64,000 nucleotides of DNA from Ifrita kowaldi (Eukaryota > Chordata > Aves > Passeriformes > Cinclosomatidae): contig VZRS01007670.1 in NCBI GenBank assembly GCA_013398055.1, forward strand, positions 496,001-560,000, written 5' to 3'. Shown one piece after another: positions 1 to 13,315 of the stretch. The first letter of the stretch is position 1, and the number at the start of each line of letters is the position of its first letter. A model generated the notes under the pieces. It did no database searches. It was not told the origin of the DNA and saw nothing but the letters and a program-made list of their open reading frames with translations. The position numbers and the translations under genes were made by a program.

Positions 1-1351
1 TGGCGTTCGTGTCATATGTGTCACATGAGTGATACACCTACGTTTAACTTCAGTGCTGTGGTGGGATTGCCTTGCTTAGGGAACAAATTCCCACCCAGCC
101 ACTCAGTCACTACTCCTTCTGTGGGAGTGGGTGAGAAAATCATCTGAGAATGCTGGTAGGCTGAGGTAAAGACAGGGAGGTTTCTTACTGGTTACTGACT
201 CGGGGAATATTAAATTTCTTGCAAATTAAAGTATGTTCAGGTAGTAAGGAACAAAATCAAGTATTAAACCAACACTTTCCACTTTAACCCATGCCCAACT
301 TCACTCTTGGCTCCTCTACCTTCCTTACCACCACCCCTCAAGCAGCACAGGAGAGTGGTGAATTGAGAACTGTGGTTAGTTCCTAACAGCTCCTCTCTGC
401 TGCTCCTTCCTCTTCACACTTATCTCTTCCAGCAAGGGTCCTTCTCATGGGCTGCATCTCCTCTAGGATAAATCTGCTGCTGTGCAGGCATTTCTGCTGG
501 CTGCAGGGGAATGTATTCTTCATTGCCTGGACCATCTCCCCCCCTTCCTTCTTTTCTCACCTTGGTACTCATACAATTTTAACACTCTTTCCCCCCTCTC
601 ACTACTCTGTTGTCAAGCATTTTTCTCTTTCATGAACATGCTTCCCCCAGGCACCACCAGCCTGGCCGATGGGCTCAGCTGTGTCCTGTGGTGGTTGCAT
701 TTGGAGGCAGCTGAAACTGGATTTGTCTGAAATAAGACAGCTCCCCACTACCAAAACCTTGCCATTTAGACCCAACTGTCCATAGAAAAAATAATGCCGA
801 GTATAACTAGCTTAAGTATTGAAAAAGTTCTGCCGGAGCATTTCCATGAGATCTCCTTGGAGAAGCAAATGGACACTTCCTGGTATGAAAGAAGATTTGA
901 AGATGAGGTTGAAACAAAGACAGTGTGTTTCCCAGTGCATTTGGAATATGAATTGAGAATTCAGTCCTGTTGAATTCTCAGGCTAGCAAATTACTGGTTA
1001 ATCAAAAGATGTAAATTAAGGAGGGAGAGAAGGCAGGTTTCGCAATGATATGCAGGACTTTTTTTCTGGTTTACGTAGTTGTCTCTGTCTGTGCAAAGAA
1101 TGAAAGTCTCTGATCCCTGTAAGTAATTTTTCACTCCATTGCTGGAAGAAATGTTGAAGTAGTTGCAGTTTCAGTAATAGCCAATGAGTATTTGTAATTA
1201 CAAGTTCTGTGACTACTATGTAGCACCATATATTAACCAATATATAGAACAATATCCATAGTTGCCTGATCATATTTTTATGAAATTATAGAGTCCTGCA
1301 TTCTCTTTATAGTCTCTGTAAAAATAGGCACAAGGAATATATCCACTCCTG

Positions 1352-1380
1352 CCCAACCCCTCCCCCTGCTCCCCCCTCCC
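1352..1380 (-). other. Potential G-quadruplex motif on the minus strand
   Basis: The plus strand has five C runs of 3, 4, 5, 6 and 3 bases with loops of 1 to 4 bases, so the minus strand has at least four G runs of three or more. This meets the usual G3+N1-7 pattern. It may be only a low-complexity tract, and no promoter lies next to it. Confidence 0.6.
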
Positions 1381-4300
1381 AAAAATAAAAAAAGATTTAA
1401 AAAACCCAGTAGTACTATGACAATATAAAAAAAGGGTAATGGCATAGTTTCTATTCATTAACCTGACTGGGCTTTGACAATTGTAGTCCTCTTAGCTGTT
1501 ATCTTTTACAGAAAGAAATTTTCAGTTTGAATGTTTCATAATATTGCGTTACTCTATTGCATTGTAATATTTTTCCTTTTTCTTACACTTCACAAAAAAG
1601 TGTAAAAAAGAGATCCTTCATAAAAAGGATTGTTTATGAATTTAATAGTGAAAGAAGCCATTGACAGTTATTTGTTTCAAAGACAAAAGAAAATACATGT
1701 CCTTGGCCTTGTCTGTGCCTCTGAAAGGAAGGCTAGCCTGATTATGTGTATTTAAAGTGAGTGACTCGTACGCAGTTGACATTTATAATGGTACATCTTG
1801 AAAGCATTCACCTTTTCCAAACTGACTTGGTCAAGATTATAATGAAAGTAATAACATGATTAGACCTGATATTACCTCAACAGTGATATCATCTTAGAAA
1901 TGCGTTAATTGTCGATGGTATAGGAAACCTTCGTTTAAATCTTAAAATATCTACATGTTGCAAGACTATGCACTGGCCAAACATACTCCTTGTAAAGTAT
2001 AAATTGCATTTGAATGCAGACTGTTCTCCAACTTTTGTAGGCTGCTTTTTTTAATTCATCCTTTGTGCAAGTTATTTCAGATGGACAACCAGATGAATTG
2101 AAAAAACAATAGAGTGAGACATGGAAACAATCAAGGTATTTTCCCTTTCCTAGCTAACCTTTCCAAAATCATGCTTGATCTTAAGAAACAAAATGAAAAG
2201 TGTTCTCTTCCATTAATACTGAGAAAATATTTCCCTTGATATACAAGAAGCAGCGATAGATTTTAAATAACATTGTGCATAGAAGAATTCTCTGTGGGAA
2301 AGCTTTTATTTCTTCTTGAAAGTACCGAGTATATTATCTTCTGAGTAAGTAATCCATACACATGCACAGTGTTTTAAGAAGATGTGAGATAGTCCACTTG
2401 CAAAACAGAAAGAGGACACTTGGGGCCCAAATTCATGTCACTTAATATGAGGCACTTAACTGAGATAGGTGAAACACAAGTGCAGGTGTGCCAAGTTCTA
2501 GTGGCTGGAGTCTAACAGATCTGAATTGACTTACTGAGACCCCTACATGTCATTGCTGACTTTTCAGGAACACTGGGCGTTTTTAAAGGCTCTGTTTAGA
2601 TGTTTATTATTCCAGTGTCTTTTGGCTTTTGCTAACAGTGACAGGAACAGGATGAGCAATCATTTTTCTTTCCCCCTAATCATGTGAAATTGTCAACATA
2701 AAAACAAAGCTAACAATAACTGTGTTTGAGTTATCTCAAGGAAGCAAGCCTGAGAGCTGTGTTTCTAAAACCACTTTAGTGAAAGGTTAATGCTCGTTAG
2801 TGTGGAGTCAACAGCACTCTGATAAACCTCATAGTTTAAACTAAATGACAGGAAAAGAGCTAGTAGTGCACTAGTGAGCATTATAATAAAACATGATGCA
2901 TTGCATTTATAAAAATAAAAGCAACAGAATTTAGAAAACTGGATAATGCTTGCATTTATATATTACAAGCAGATTTTTATCTTCATTTCTTCTTGCAGTC
3001 TCATATGTAACATTTCTGTTGCTAAAATGACATAATAAACAAGATATCATTGTTTAAGATCAATATGGGATCTAGGTGGATAAAGATCAGGAAATGCATA
3101 GGTTGGCTCACAACAGCCTGGCGAAGGGTAGTGGATTTGGAGAAGGGGAAGAAGAGACAGCCTGTGGTACACTTTCTCCATTCGGTAGGAATGCATGACT
3201 GATTTGCCAAATGCAGGCTATTTGGCACGTCTGCTTCAGCAGTAATTTAAAGCAAGACAGGAACTAACCTCAGGAAGAATGAAGCAAATGTTCTCTACAC
3301 TGAAAAAGATAATAATTTAAACTAAGGATGAGCAGAGGCCTACTTTTTTCTAATCTGCATGCCAGCCTTTTTCCAGGCAGTTATTGGGATCTGAACCCCA
3401 GATTGAAACCAGCTTTTAGACTGAAGCAAGCCAGCATTAATCTAGCTAATCAGCATGATAGCATTTTCTTTACTACTTCACTAAAAATCTAAAGGCACAG
3501 TAATTGCTTTTGGAGGATAAACATGGAACAGGGAATGAAAATAAGTAAGACTCTGAGAAATAAGAAGGACCATAACAGTCTGAAGTTAAAATTAGTTGTG
3601 GATTTCCATTTAGAACAACTCAAGTTTCATTCGTCCTTTAATATTTCAGAACTATAATTGGTTAAACAATGAAATTTAAATTCATGAGTGAGAGGGTTTT
3701 TTTATCATGGCTCCTGTTTTGTAACCCATGTAGGAGATTCTAATGAAAAAAAAAAAAGTTTTTTCATGAGCTGGAAAGGCATCATGAAAAGTGAGTGCCA
3801 AGAGACACATATAAAGATATAACAAAGCTGTTGCTTTGGTAGCTTGGATCAAATCTCACACATACCTAGCTGTTCACGAGCAGAAGTTAAGTGCCTATTC
3901 CAACTCCTGAAATAATCACTAATAACAAACATTACCATCAACTTTCTGTAATAACTTCAGACATTTCAAACCAGAAGGACACATAAGAGAACCCTAAATA
4001 TTTTTAAATACGTTGGAAATAAAATAGAAAAATTGATTATGGTTTTCATTATTTGTGTCTAGGTTTCCATAACTGCTGACAGTAGAAGGGACTTGTATGC
4101 TTCATTTGAACAGTACATTTGTTTGAAATAAAAGTTTTGAATATGACAGTACTATATTTGGATTAATACTTGAGGTCTCTGGATAACTTTTCTCTTAAAA
4201 GCCCCAAGAATTTGAAAATTTTCCATGGAATCCTATTTAATTTTCAGGGAACTCCCACAAACTATAACTGTATTTTTACGGTTCAGCTCATTTGAGTTCT

Positions 4301-5452
4301 TTCACCAGGAATGCTGTATCAAGGACTACAAATTCTTACTTTAGACACCTAATCTCACATTTTCACTCCTTATTTTAATTAATTTTTTAGAGCTGAAAGC
4401 ATGTGAAGACCTACTTTCTCTCCAGAAGGTAACAACGTGTCAATTATTTTCTGACTTCCCTATTTTAATGTATGATAACCCAAAGTGGTACACAACAGAA
4501 CTCTAATTCGAGACTGAGTGTGATATTTAATTATTTTTGTCCCCCATAAGACCTGTGTAGAACAGTGTAAGAGTTAAGGACAGAGGAGGCCTGGTGGGAC
4601 AATTTGAGGAGTGAGAAGCATTAAAATGTCAGTGTATGACAAGTATTTTGGTGCTGTGTTCCTTCAGAGATGAGGATTAGCTGTGCTTTCAATTGGTTTC
4701 CATTTCCTTGTTGTTGTAGCAGAACGGTAATTGGTTTCTGTGGGCCGAGTACTTCATCCTCCCTTTCGCAGCAGCTCTGCCTTGCTCATGTAAAGGTGAT
4801 GTACCTATTAATATAAAACAAAATGTAAACACACTCCAAAAGCCTTTTAAATAAGCACTTCCAATAAGGAAAGCCAAACGCTACATCTCATTCTTTCTCA
4901 GTATATATTTATATATTTTATAAACACGTCAATAGTATTTGTACACCTCTGTATATCTCACAGCGATAGCAATTGGCAACCAGCCATTGTTTTTGTACAG
5001 TAAAACTGTCCATAAACTAAAGTGGTTCTGGATGGTGTAAGTGACCACTCCTGTAATTAAAATAAGTTAATTTTAATTGGATCACCTCAATCACTGACGC
5101 ACTGTAGCATTTTGAGATTTTTGAGATACTTTTTTTAAGAAAAATAATTATTTTTATTATGTTCTATCCTCTGGAAATGACATCCAAAACACAATTCCCT
5201 CTGATGTCAAGACATTCCATTTTCATGGGTACATGAGAGTATATGTACATGCATATGTACATTAATATTTTTAGATGTTTATAGTTTTATATATGAATTG
5301 ATTTTTAATTTAGTCAGTGGAAAAAAGTAGAGAGTACATAATAATTTTTAGAATGCTCAAACACCAAAATTATATGTCTTCCTTCAAAACAAAACTCATT
5401 TGGTTGACTGGTTAATTTAAGCACTCTAAGAGTGCCCCAATTTAACCAATAT

Positions 5453-5489
5453 GGGTTTTTTTTGGAAAAAAAAAAAAAACCCCAAACAC
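5453..5489. repeat. A/C low-complexity tract with inverted ends
   Basis: GGG plus eight T, then GG, then fourteen A followed by CCCC. The G/T and A/C halves are roughly complementary and could fold back. It is one of many A-run to C-run junctions in this window. Confidence 0.6.
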
Positions 5490-7253
5490 TAAAGATTTGG
5501 TATTTGTTTAATACAGGATAATGTATGGTAAATCAGAGTTATCAGACATTTGCAAAATTTAAGTGTATCACTCATGCCACCTCCTGCTGTGACCTATTGT
5601 GTGTGTTCAGATGCTTTGTTAAAAGCAGTTAATTTCTTCCCCTAATCTTACACGATTTTTCCAGAAACGAATTAATGGCAGTGATTAATTTCTTGGTGCT
5701 ACTTTTCTTCAGTAGTATTTACCTTTTATTTCTACTTACTACATCATGTTGCATTTCCATAGCAATTTCTCCACTCCTTTTGCTTTAGTGGCTTTAAATT
5801 CTACATAGACCTCTCCCACTGTCATGTTTGATCCTGATTTCCGAACTTCCTTTCAAGAAAAGGATGATGATGCCACTGATCTCCAGTTCCAGTAAGCTAG
5901 AATAGAAATGAGAATATTTTCTTTGTATTCTGTGGTGCTTTTGTTGCGTGAGTTTAAGCTTGCATTGGAAAACACATAGTCAATTTACTTCTGTTGGCAA
6001 GTACTTTTCAACCTCAGAACTAATAAAGTTTTTAACTTCCACTAAATTTCAATGTTTAGAATTATTTTACTCCAGATGTAGTTATCAAATGGAACTTGTT
6101 GTGGCCCATAGTTTTAACTTTCCTTACAATAATTTTCTTTTCTGTTACAATAGAGTAATCTGGGATTTTTGTTACCTGTTTACAAGGTAATAGGTAAAAG
6201 TTCAAAATGCTATTAATCCTTAGTCTGCTCCAAACAGGATATATTAAGCTATTACTACTCAGAATTTCCTTTTCTCAGACTAAACCATTATTGTTGACTC
6301 AAATGAGTAAAACATATATATCCTCCAAATATAGTTGTTTTCATGTGTTTCCTCAAAGGACCTTTCCCTGTCCCACCTTCTGGTTTCTTCTCTCTGATTA
6401 AGCATTCCAGCAGCTTTCACATCCTAAGAGGTTTTAATAAGGGCCACCTGCCACTGTGACTCATTTAAAATGTCTCTACACAGTCTAAGACAAGAGATAA
6501 TAAATATGTCCAGGCCATGGGGGATCAGGAAAGAGCCAGAGACAGTATTGGTCAGCATAATGGGCAGTGGTCTCAGCATGAGGGCAACCTAACCTTATGC
6601 TCCATTATTCCTCTGTGTAAATCCTCAGCAAATGTCACAATCCCATAAGCAGTTTGTGGCAGGTACCACATGCTGCTGTAGGTCTGCACATAACCACTGC
6701 AGAATTAGTTTTTAACCAACGTTTGATACCCATCCCAAACATTTCTGAATAGGTTTTTCCTACCAAAAAAATCACAACATTTCTTTTGTATATTTTCAAA
6801 AAAAAGTTAGACTTTCTTTTATTCTTGGAGGAGCATGAATATGCTTCTCTTTCCTGTAGTTTTGAATTATTAATTAATTCAGTTGTACTTCTAGCTGTAA
6901 GCAACCCTAGCTGAAGTTACTTCTTAAACTACTATTCCTTCTGTATATTCTGCACTTTTTTTTCTGGAAAGGTTTTCCCATTTCCTTAGTAAAATTTTCT
7001 CTTTGATGATAGTACATGTTACCCTTTAAATATACAGATTTGATTTGTTTTAATCTAGCGTGAAGTTGAAGGCCATACAAACAAGCAGTGGATATAGCTC
7101 TGTAAAACCTTTATGCAGTGAAGAGCATGGCAAAGGCAGTTGTCTTTGCATTGCAGCCACACACGTCTGAGAGAGTAATTTTGTACATGGCAAACAATGT
7201 GTTCCTGTCATGTTGTCTTATATTTGACTTTCTTTCTTCTCAATTTTGGTTCC

Positions 7254-7273
7254 TTTTTTTTTTTTTTTTTTTT
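7254..7273. repeat. Poly(T) run of 20
   Basis: An uninterrupted run of 20 T followed by AAG. No recognisable retroelement body lies next to it on either strand, so I do not call it a poly(A) tail of a retrocopy. Confidence 0.85.
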
Positions 7274-9869
7274 AAGTTGAAAAAAGGTCAGACACTCTTC
7301 AGAGAAGTGAGGTAATGCAGTGACTCTGATTTTGTTATGTTCCCAAAAATAATAATAAAAAATAAAACCAGAACTATTGTTTAACAATAATGAATAAAAG
7401 GGAGCCCAACTCCTAACTGAAAACCCACAATAATTGGAAAACACTACTGAGAAAATTGAATATTGATGTGCAAGAAGAAAAGTTCCATTCTTTAATAAAA
7501 TGCAATAAATAATATGCAATATTTTCTTAAGTATGAGATTTTACTTCCTAGCTGATTTGCTAGGAACCCTCTACTTATTGTAACATATTTCTTCTGAAGT
7601 ATTGAAAATTTTCTTTCCAAATACTCTTGGCTTTAGAAAAAAACTTGAAGAATAAAAGTCTGTAACAGAGCAACACAGTATCTTCAACCCGAATTTACAG
7701 AATGTAGGCCACAGAGCAAAGTCACTGCCATTGAAAGGAGTAATTCTTAAGTTGAAAACATTTCCTACTTCTCCATATCAACCTCCAGAGAATAAGGATT
7801 CAAAAACCAGCATCAGATTCATCTCAGTTGCACTGTGGAATAACATGAATCATCATCATTTTTTTTGGGCAATTTTTGTGAACATTGCATTCCTATAGAA
7901 ATTCTGCCAGCTTTGCTTAGATGAAACACTGACTTGGCAATAGCTGCAAATTAAGTAGTGTGGTATGATAGAGGGAGTGAAGGCTTGTCTGGAAGAGCAA
8001 AAAAAATATAGTAGCAAGCCTGCTCGTATAGTAGCTAAAACTCTCTTTCTCTCCCAATTTGAGTGCTAGGAATGTTATTAGTCTTAGAAGCATTATCTGT
8101 CCTTTGTAAAGTCTGTCTGACTGTAAAGCAGATGCTGGTTTTATTCTGCTTTTCTCAAGCAATCATTTTCTACTTTCTCTTCTTCTTTAGGATGTCACTC
8201 ATCATTTGGAAATGATCAGAAGCATTTCTTGCTGCCAACCCAGCCCAGCAGAACACTTTTAGAACTTTTCTGTGTGCCTCTGGAGAGCTAGCAGATAATT
8301 TGGGTTATTCAAGTATATTGATGCAAGGACTGAGTGCAGGTGTTCATTCTTTTGGCCCATTTCCTTTCATACCGATATCTGAAAAGATGGTGTTTACCCT
8401 TTGGGAAAATGTCTTTATCAACTGGCCATACAAGACATTTCAGGTTAAATGTTATTTTACATCCTAAGTGTCTTTGTTTCTAGCCTGTGGTAACAGGGGC
8501 AGGTTATCAGAAAGACATTTTATGGTATTTTCTTATTTCATTAAATATTCTTTAGGAAGATACTGTTTGTTTGCAGCTTCAGCTTGTCAGAGAAGTACAG
8601 AGTAAGTGACATGTAGGAAAGGTCTCAAGTAGCAGAAAAAAGTGGACAGAAAAGATCCCAAAGCTATTTTATATGCCAAGTCAAATGCTTGTAACTGAGA
8701 TGCAGTTAAAGAGCAATTGTATAGTTTGCAACCAGAACTTCTTAGAAGGTTTTTGTCACCAATCCATGGCTTTAGAATAAGCCTTCTTTTCCTGAAACGG
8801 TATATAAGTTGTCAAATGCTATAATCAACCAGCTCATCCAGGCTTATGGCAAAATTAAAAAGCCCTGGAGATTTTCTTACGGCTAAAATATTCTGTCTCA
8901 CTTTTGATCACATCCCAGAATGTACTGTGACCTCTTAAGTTATGACAAGACTGCTTCTACTTTGTCATTTTGTGGAATTATGATCAACTTCTCAACCCAA
9001 GCACCATAAATTTAGTTTGGGGGCAAGTTTCAGTCTAGAAGCTTAGTTTCACTGAAGCATATGGAGTCCTGCATGGTCTCACTAGAGCAGGCAGATGCCA
9101 GTTTTAGCTGTAAGGCAGAGTTTTCTGTATTTGGGAGATTGTATCCTTCCCACTTGAATGTGATGCCCAGAAAATAATTATAGAATTAGTTTGTTATCCC
9201 TAGGGCATTTGAAATTTTAACACACATATTTTCATATCATCCTTCTGTGTGCATATGTAGTCTGCAATAAATATGTGTGTACATTAAATTCATGTACATG
9301 TGTCTACCCACATATAGAAATTGCCAGATAGGAAGCACTGTTTACTTTTTTCTTTCTTGTCTTCTCATTACTAATAGATGTGACTTTAAAATACCATGTT
9401 CACAAAAATGATCAAATAAAGTCAAAACCAGTTTAAATATTTGTCCATTAAAAGGAATACCTCCACTGTATTTACTTTCTAGGACCATTAATCCCTTTGA
9501 TTTTCTGTACTTACACTGACTCTCTTGCTATGCCAAATAAACACCTCTCGAAAGAGAGAAGGCGAACACAATTTGAAAAGGGCAAGGCACATAGGCTGAG
9601 CAAAGATGGTGTCAAAATACTAAATGCCTGCGCTCGTGACACATCCAGTATGATGAGACTACATTTTCCTTTGGGCTTAACATTAGCGTGGTCCTCAGGG
9701 ATGTCTTTACAGAAATCTGCCTCAGACTTGTCCTGGTAGGGTATTTGTACTTGGGTGAAGAATAATTCCTCCCCCCAGATGAGTACAGAGAGTAACTGAG
9801 ACAACTGTCTATAGGTAGCAACTTTGTTCCTCCGCCAGCTCTTGATGGTTGCTCATCCCCGTGTAATTG

Positions 9870-10240
9870 TTCGTAGTGTTTCATAAAGAGCCTGTTAATC
9901 CCTATAGGTTGTGTAAAGTGATTCCCTGTGGATGATCTAATTGAAGCAATTAAGGTGGGTTTATTATCGCTGTTTAGTAACTGGACCCATATTCTCCTGT
10001 TGTATTCTGAGATTAAAACAAATGCTGGCTAGAAAGAGTGATGGCTATTTCCTCTTTGCAAGTGTGGAGAGAATTAAGTGGTATCAAAGCTAAGCTGATA
10101 ATCAGGTGGGTGAGTCAGGGGTCAATTTGCAATTAGAAGGTTTTCAAATTTATTAGCTGCTTCTCTCTTAATTTAATTTCTGTTGAAGGTCAGTTTTTGC
10201 CTTGATTGTCTCTTTATTTTATCTGTTAAAAAAATGGCTC
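9870..10240. promoter_or_regulatory. Candidate conserved non-coding element
   Basis: The stretch is neither repeat nor coding and is complex in sequence. It contains several homeodomain-like cores (TCTAATTGAAGC, CAATTAAGG, CAATTAGAAG, CTTAATTTAATT) mixed with higher-information sequence. That texture is typical of vertebrate enhancers in gene deserts. Conservation cannot be seen from one sequence, so this is inference only. Confidence 0.25.
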
Positions 10241-11196
10241 TGATAAAAGGTTTTACTGAAACCCACAACAGAGCACAGGGAAGACCTAAGGGAGCACATT
10301 AGCATGTAAAAGTGAGAGATTCATCTCCAAGGTGACAAACTTCATGAAGTCCTGTAGCTTCTACAAAAGTCAGTGATAACTGGGCCTGTGCCAGTTACTG
10401 CTGCACTGCCCATGGCCTGCTGCCTTGGAGGGACTCCTGGCATAAAGCTCTGGACACCACGGTGCCACTTGCTCCTTTAAGCTTTGTCATTACTCTTTTG
10501 TGGCCAGGTATATTGCATGGATTTCTGAAGGTCTGCTGTTCATGCAGTAAAAATATGTCTGTCATAATACACAGTTCTTGTATTTTGTCTTTCCCTCTTA
10601 TTTTTTTGGAGGTGAACTCTGAGCTACAAAATGCAAATGCAGGTAGCAGACCCTTTTCTGCTGGCTTCTTGAAACTTACCATCGTTTAGCTAGCACAATT
10701 TTAGCAGATAATATTATTTCTCAGATTGCCACACCTTTCAAATTAGGTTGTCTCTCTAGAAAATTTACAAATGAGACATTAATAACATGTCAGTAAGAGT
10801 CAGTTGTAACAGAAGTTTCCAATACAACCCTTTCTACTCCTTTTGCCAAAATCAGCAGCTTACACAGTCACACAAAACTTTTGGGAGGATTATGTCTAAC
10901 ACCCGCATGTAATTCTTAAATGCAGTCTTTAGCCTAATGAATCCAGAATGTTTTAGGTCTTTGAATTATCATGAAGGCCTTACAATTTTTGGTAGGCTCC
11001 GATGCACTTTTGAATCTCAACATGCTATTGAAAACAATCTCTTTATAGCTTGTTCAACTAACTGCAGTCACTTGGCTTCTGAATAACCAAAAACTGCTAT
11101 TCAAGGCATGACCCCAAAATATGACACTTCTGTATTCAGGGTCATTTTTTCCAGGTTCCTTATTTCTTTATTTCTTCAGGAATGTGTTCTCATTTG

Positions 11197-11260
11197 AAAA
11201 AAAAACAAACAAACAAACCCACAAAAAATCCCCGAAAAACCAAAAACCCTATTTTTTTTT
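11197..11260. repeat. A/C-rich low-complexity tract
   Basis: An A9 run, then a CAAA-type repeat, then A runs broken by CCC, followed by a T10 run just downstream. It is a simple-sequence tract with no recognisable parent element. Confidence 0.7.
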
Positions 11261-12581
11261 TAAATTGACTTAGCTTTGTACTGTATTAAATAGGACTTTT
11301 TTTTTTTTTTCAGCTTAATTGAAAGAAATTGTCAACATTCTTATTTGCAGTTAGCTTCATAAATGTAAATCATGAATAGCTGGGTTACTGTCAGAGATAT
11401 TATTCTGTATTAACAGTCTGAAGTCAAGGGACAGAATACAGCCTCTAGCTGGATTTTTTTTCACTCTCAAAGACCTTCAAGCTACAGGGGAAATTGCTAG
11501 TCTGAAACAATTAAAATGGACACAGCTCATTAATGTTTTTAGTCAACTGCTATAGCATCAGTCCTCCCGATTTATCTGGGAAAAAACAAAGGTACTGAAT
11601 CAGGATTGTCAAAAGGATGTGCAATTTTCTCTTTTAAGCTGTTAGAATACACACAGTTGGGTTCTTTTGTTAAATCTCTGTCTGAACCCCCTCAGAATTG
11701 AAGTTAGGGACAAAAAAGAAAAAAAAATTTAAAATACTATAAACAACTTCTGCTCCTGTTGCTCTCTTAAACTGCAGGTGTGAAAGGAGGGGAACAGCAA
11801 AATATCCATAGCTGTACTATTTTTGAATCTGTGAGACCTTGAAAAGCAGCCTGGCTGTAGCTCCCAAAAGACTTGTGTGCACTTCAGAGGGTGTGTGTGT
11901 ATGTGCTGGATATCAGGCTTCACCTACCAGCAGTTTTCACTCCCCTCACTCTTAATGGAGGCAGCAAACAAGAGCTGGTTTTCTTTTGTCTTTCTTAAAG
12001 ATTTGCCCCTGCCCCTGTTGCAGGTTGAGCAAAATGTTTGCCATACTAAGGGCAGTAAAACTTAAATTTCATCTGATATACTGAGAATTGTTGAGGTTGC
12101 TCTGGTTAGATGCCAATGTTCAGCCAGGGTGCTGCTGGTCCACGTTAAGTCATGAAAATAGTTGGGAGATCTCTTGTGTTTTGCTTCCATGGTGTAAGCT
12201 GCTTTCAGGCAGTACACAAAAGAGCACAAAAAGCGCAGTAAAGATCAGCTCTGCAGATAAGAGTTTTTCAGTGGCACTGAGAAGGAGTTTTTTTACCTTA
12301 ATTATGGGTTTTTTTAAATCCTAAAGGGATTCTGACTGCTCTTGACATGCCCAGCTTATGTGCCAACCATCCAGACGGGAGAGACATGCACTATGCTAGG
12401 ATGCAAGTCATGGCAGCCATTTTCTTTGTAGACTTTTTATGTTCATGTTGTTTTTGTTAAAATGGTTTTAATTTTCTTTCTTAAAAAATAAACTTGAAAT
12501 ATTTTTTTCCCTGATAATTCAGCTAAGGGTTCTTATAAAAGGCAAAACCTTGTTTATACTGATCACTTTGGCCTTACTTTC

Positions 12582-12599
12582 TGCATATTATCATATGCA
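12582..12599. other. Perfect inverted repeat TGCATAT-4-ATATGCA
   Basis: Seven-base arms with a four-base spacer (TATC). The right arm runs into ATATGCAAA, so each half resembles a POU/octamer half-site (ATGCAAA or TGCATA). The arms are too short for a stable RNA hairpin. Protein binding is a guess. Confidence 0.45.
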
Positions 12600-13259
12600 A
12601 AAAGGTCAGCACCACTTGCAACCTTGAGTTCATTGGAAGTATTCGATAAAACATGCACGTTCTGCAAACTGCAAGTTTTGAAATATAATTTTAAGCTCTG
12701 TGTAACATTATATGATACAGATGCTGCCTTCTAAAACTTTTGAATGTCCATTGCAAAACTTTACTTCTTAGAAAAAACGCCTTAGTCTTTCATGGAAAAA
12801 CCCCCTGCATGATTTCCATTTTGACCAGTAAAAAAAAAAATAGTAACTTAAACAGACTGTCAAATCTGCTGTTACTTAATATAACTAAAACAGTGTGTTC
12901 TGTTAAATCTTATAAATAGTATAAAAGCAATTCTGTAAGTGTTGCTTTTCTGGTTAAAGCAATGATGAATGTTTGTAATGGTGTTGTATTAGAGAAACTT
13001 TGTTTTTTCTGCAACGTGTAGTTCTAAAAACTTGATCTAACACAGCGAAATCAGCTGTTTTACAGCACTGAATCTGCATTGTCCTAGCCCAAACAGTGCT
13101 TTTCCAGGGTTCAGACTGAAATCAGTTTTCAATTCAATTTTTCACGTCATATTGAATGACTGCATAGAGCTTCTGTGTGCTGTTAATAGCTTTCATGTGC
13201 TGGGCAGCCATTTCAGCAATAGGTTCTTTCCTCTCTTGCAAGGCAGAGTTTCTGAACTA

Positions 13260-13315
13260 AAAATCCCCAACCAAACAAAACAACACAACAAAAAAAACAC
13301 AGTGAAAACAAAACA
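13260..13315. repeat. A/C-rich low-complexity tract
   Basis: Alternating A runs and single or double C, of the CCAAACAAAAC kind, with almost no G or T over about 45 bases. This is what interrupts the weak frames crossing it on both strands. Confidence 0.7.

Larger units (their letters stand above)
1..9869. other. Non-coding AT-rich stretch, no gene seen
   Basis: No open frame here exceeds about 105 codons and none has a recognisable domain. Frames are AT-driven and broken on both strands. The stretch holds only simple features: a C-rich run near 1.35 kb, an A/C tract near 5.46 kb, a paired ATATGTACAT repeat at 5241-5250 and 5253-5262, and a T20 run near 7.25 kb. I see no CR1 copy in it. It is best read as intergenic or intronic. 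Confidence 0.8.

Noticed and set aside
3360..3480. Possible tRNA-derived SINE (B-box-like GGGGTTCAGATCCC on the minus strand)
   Set aside because: No convincing A box at the right distance and no recognisable tail.
9497..9739. 80-codon frame with a basic KERRRTQFEKGKAHR stretch
   Set aside because: Charged but unlike any transposase or DNA-binding family I can name. A longer opposite-strand frame overlaps it.
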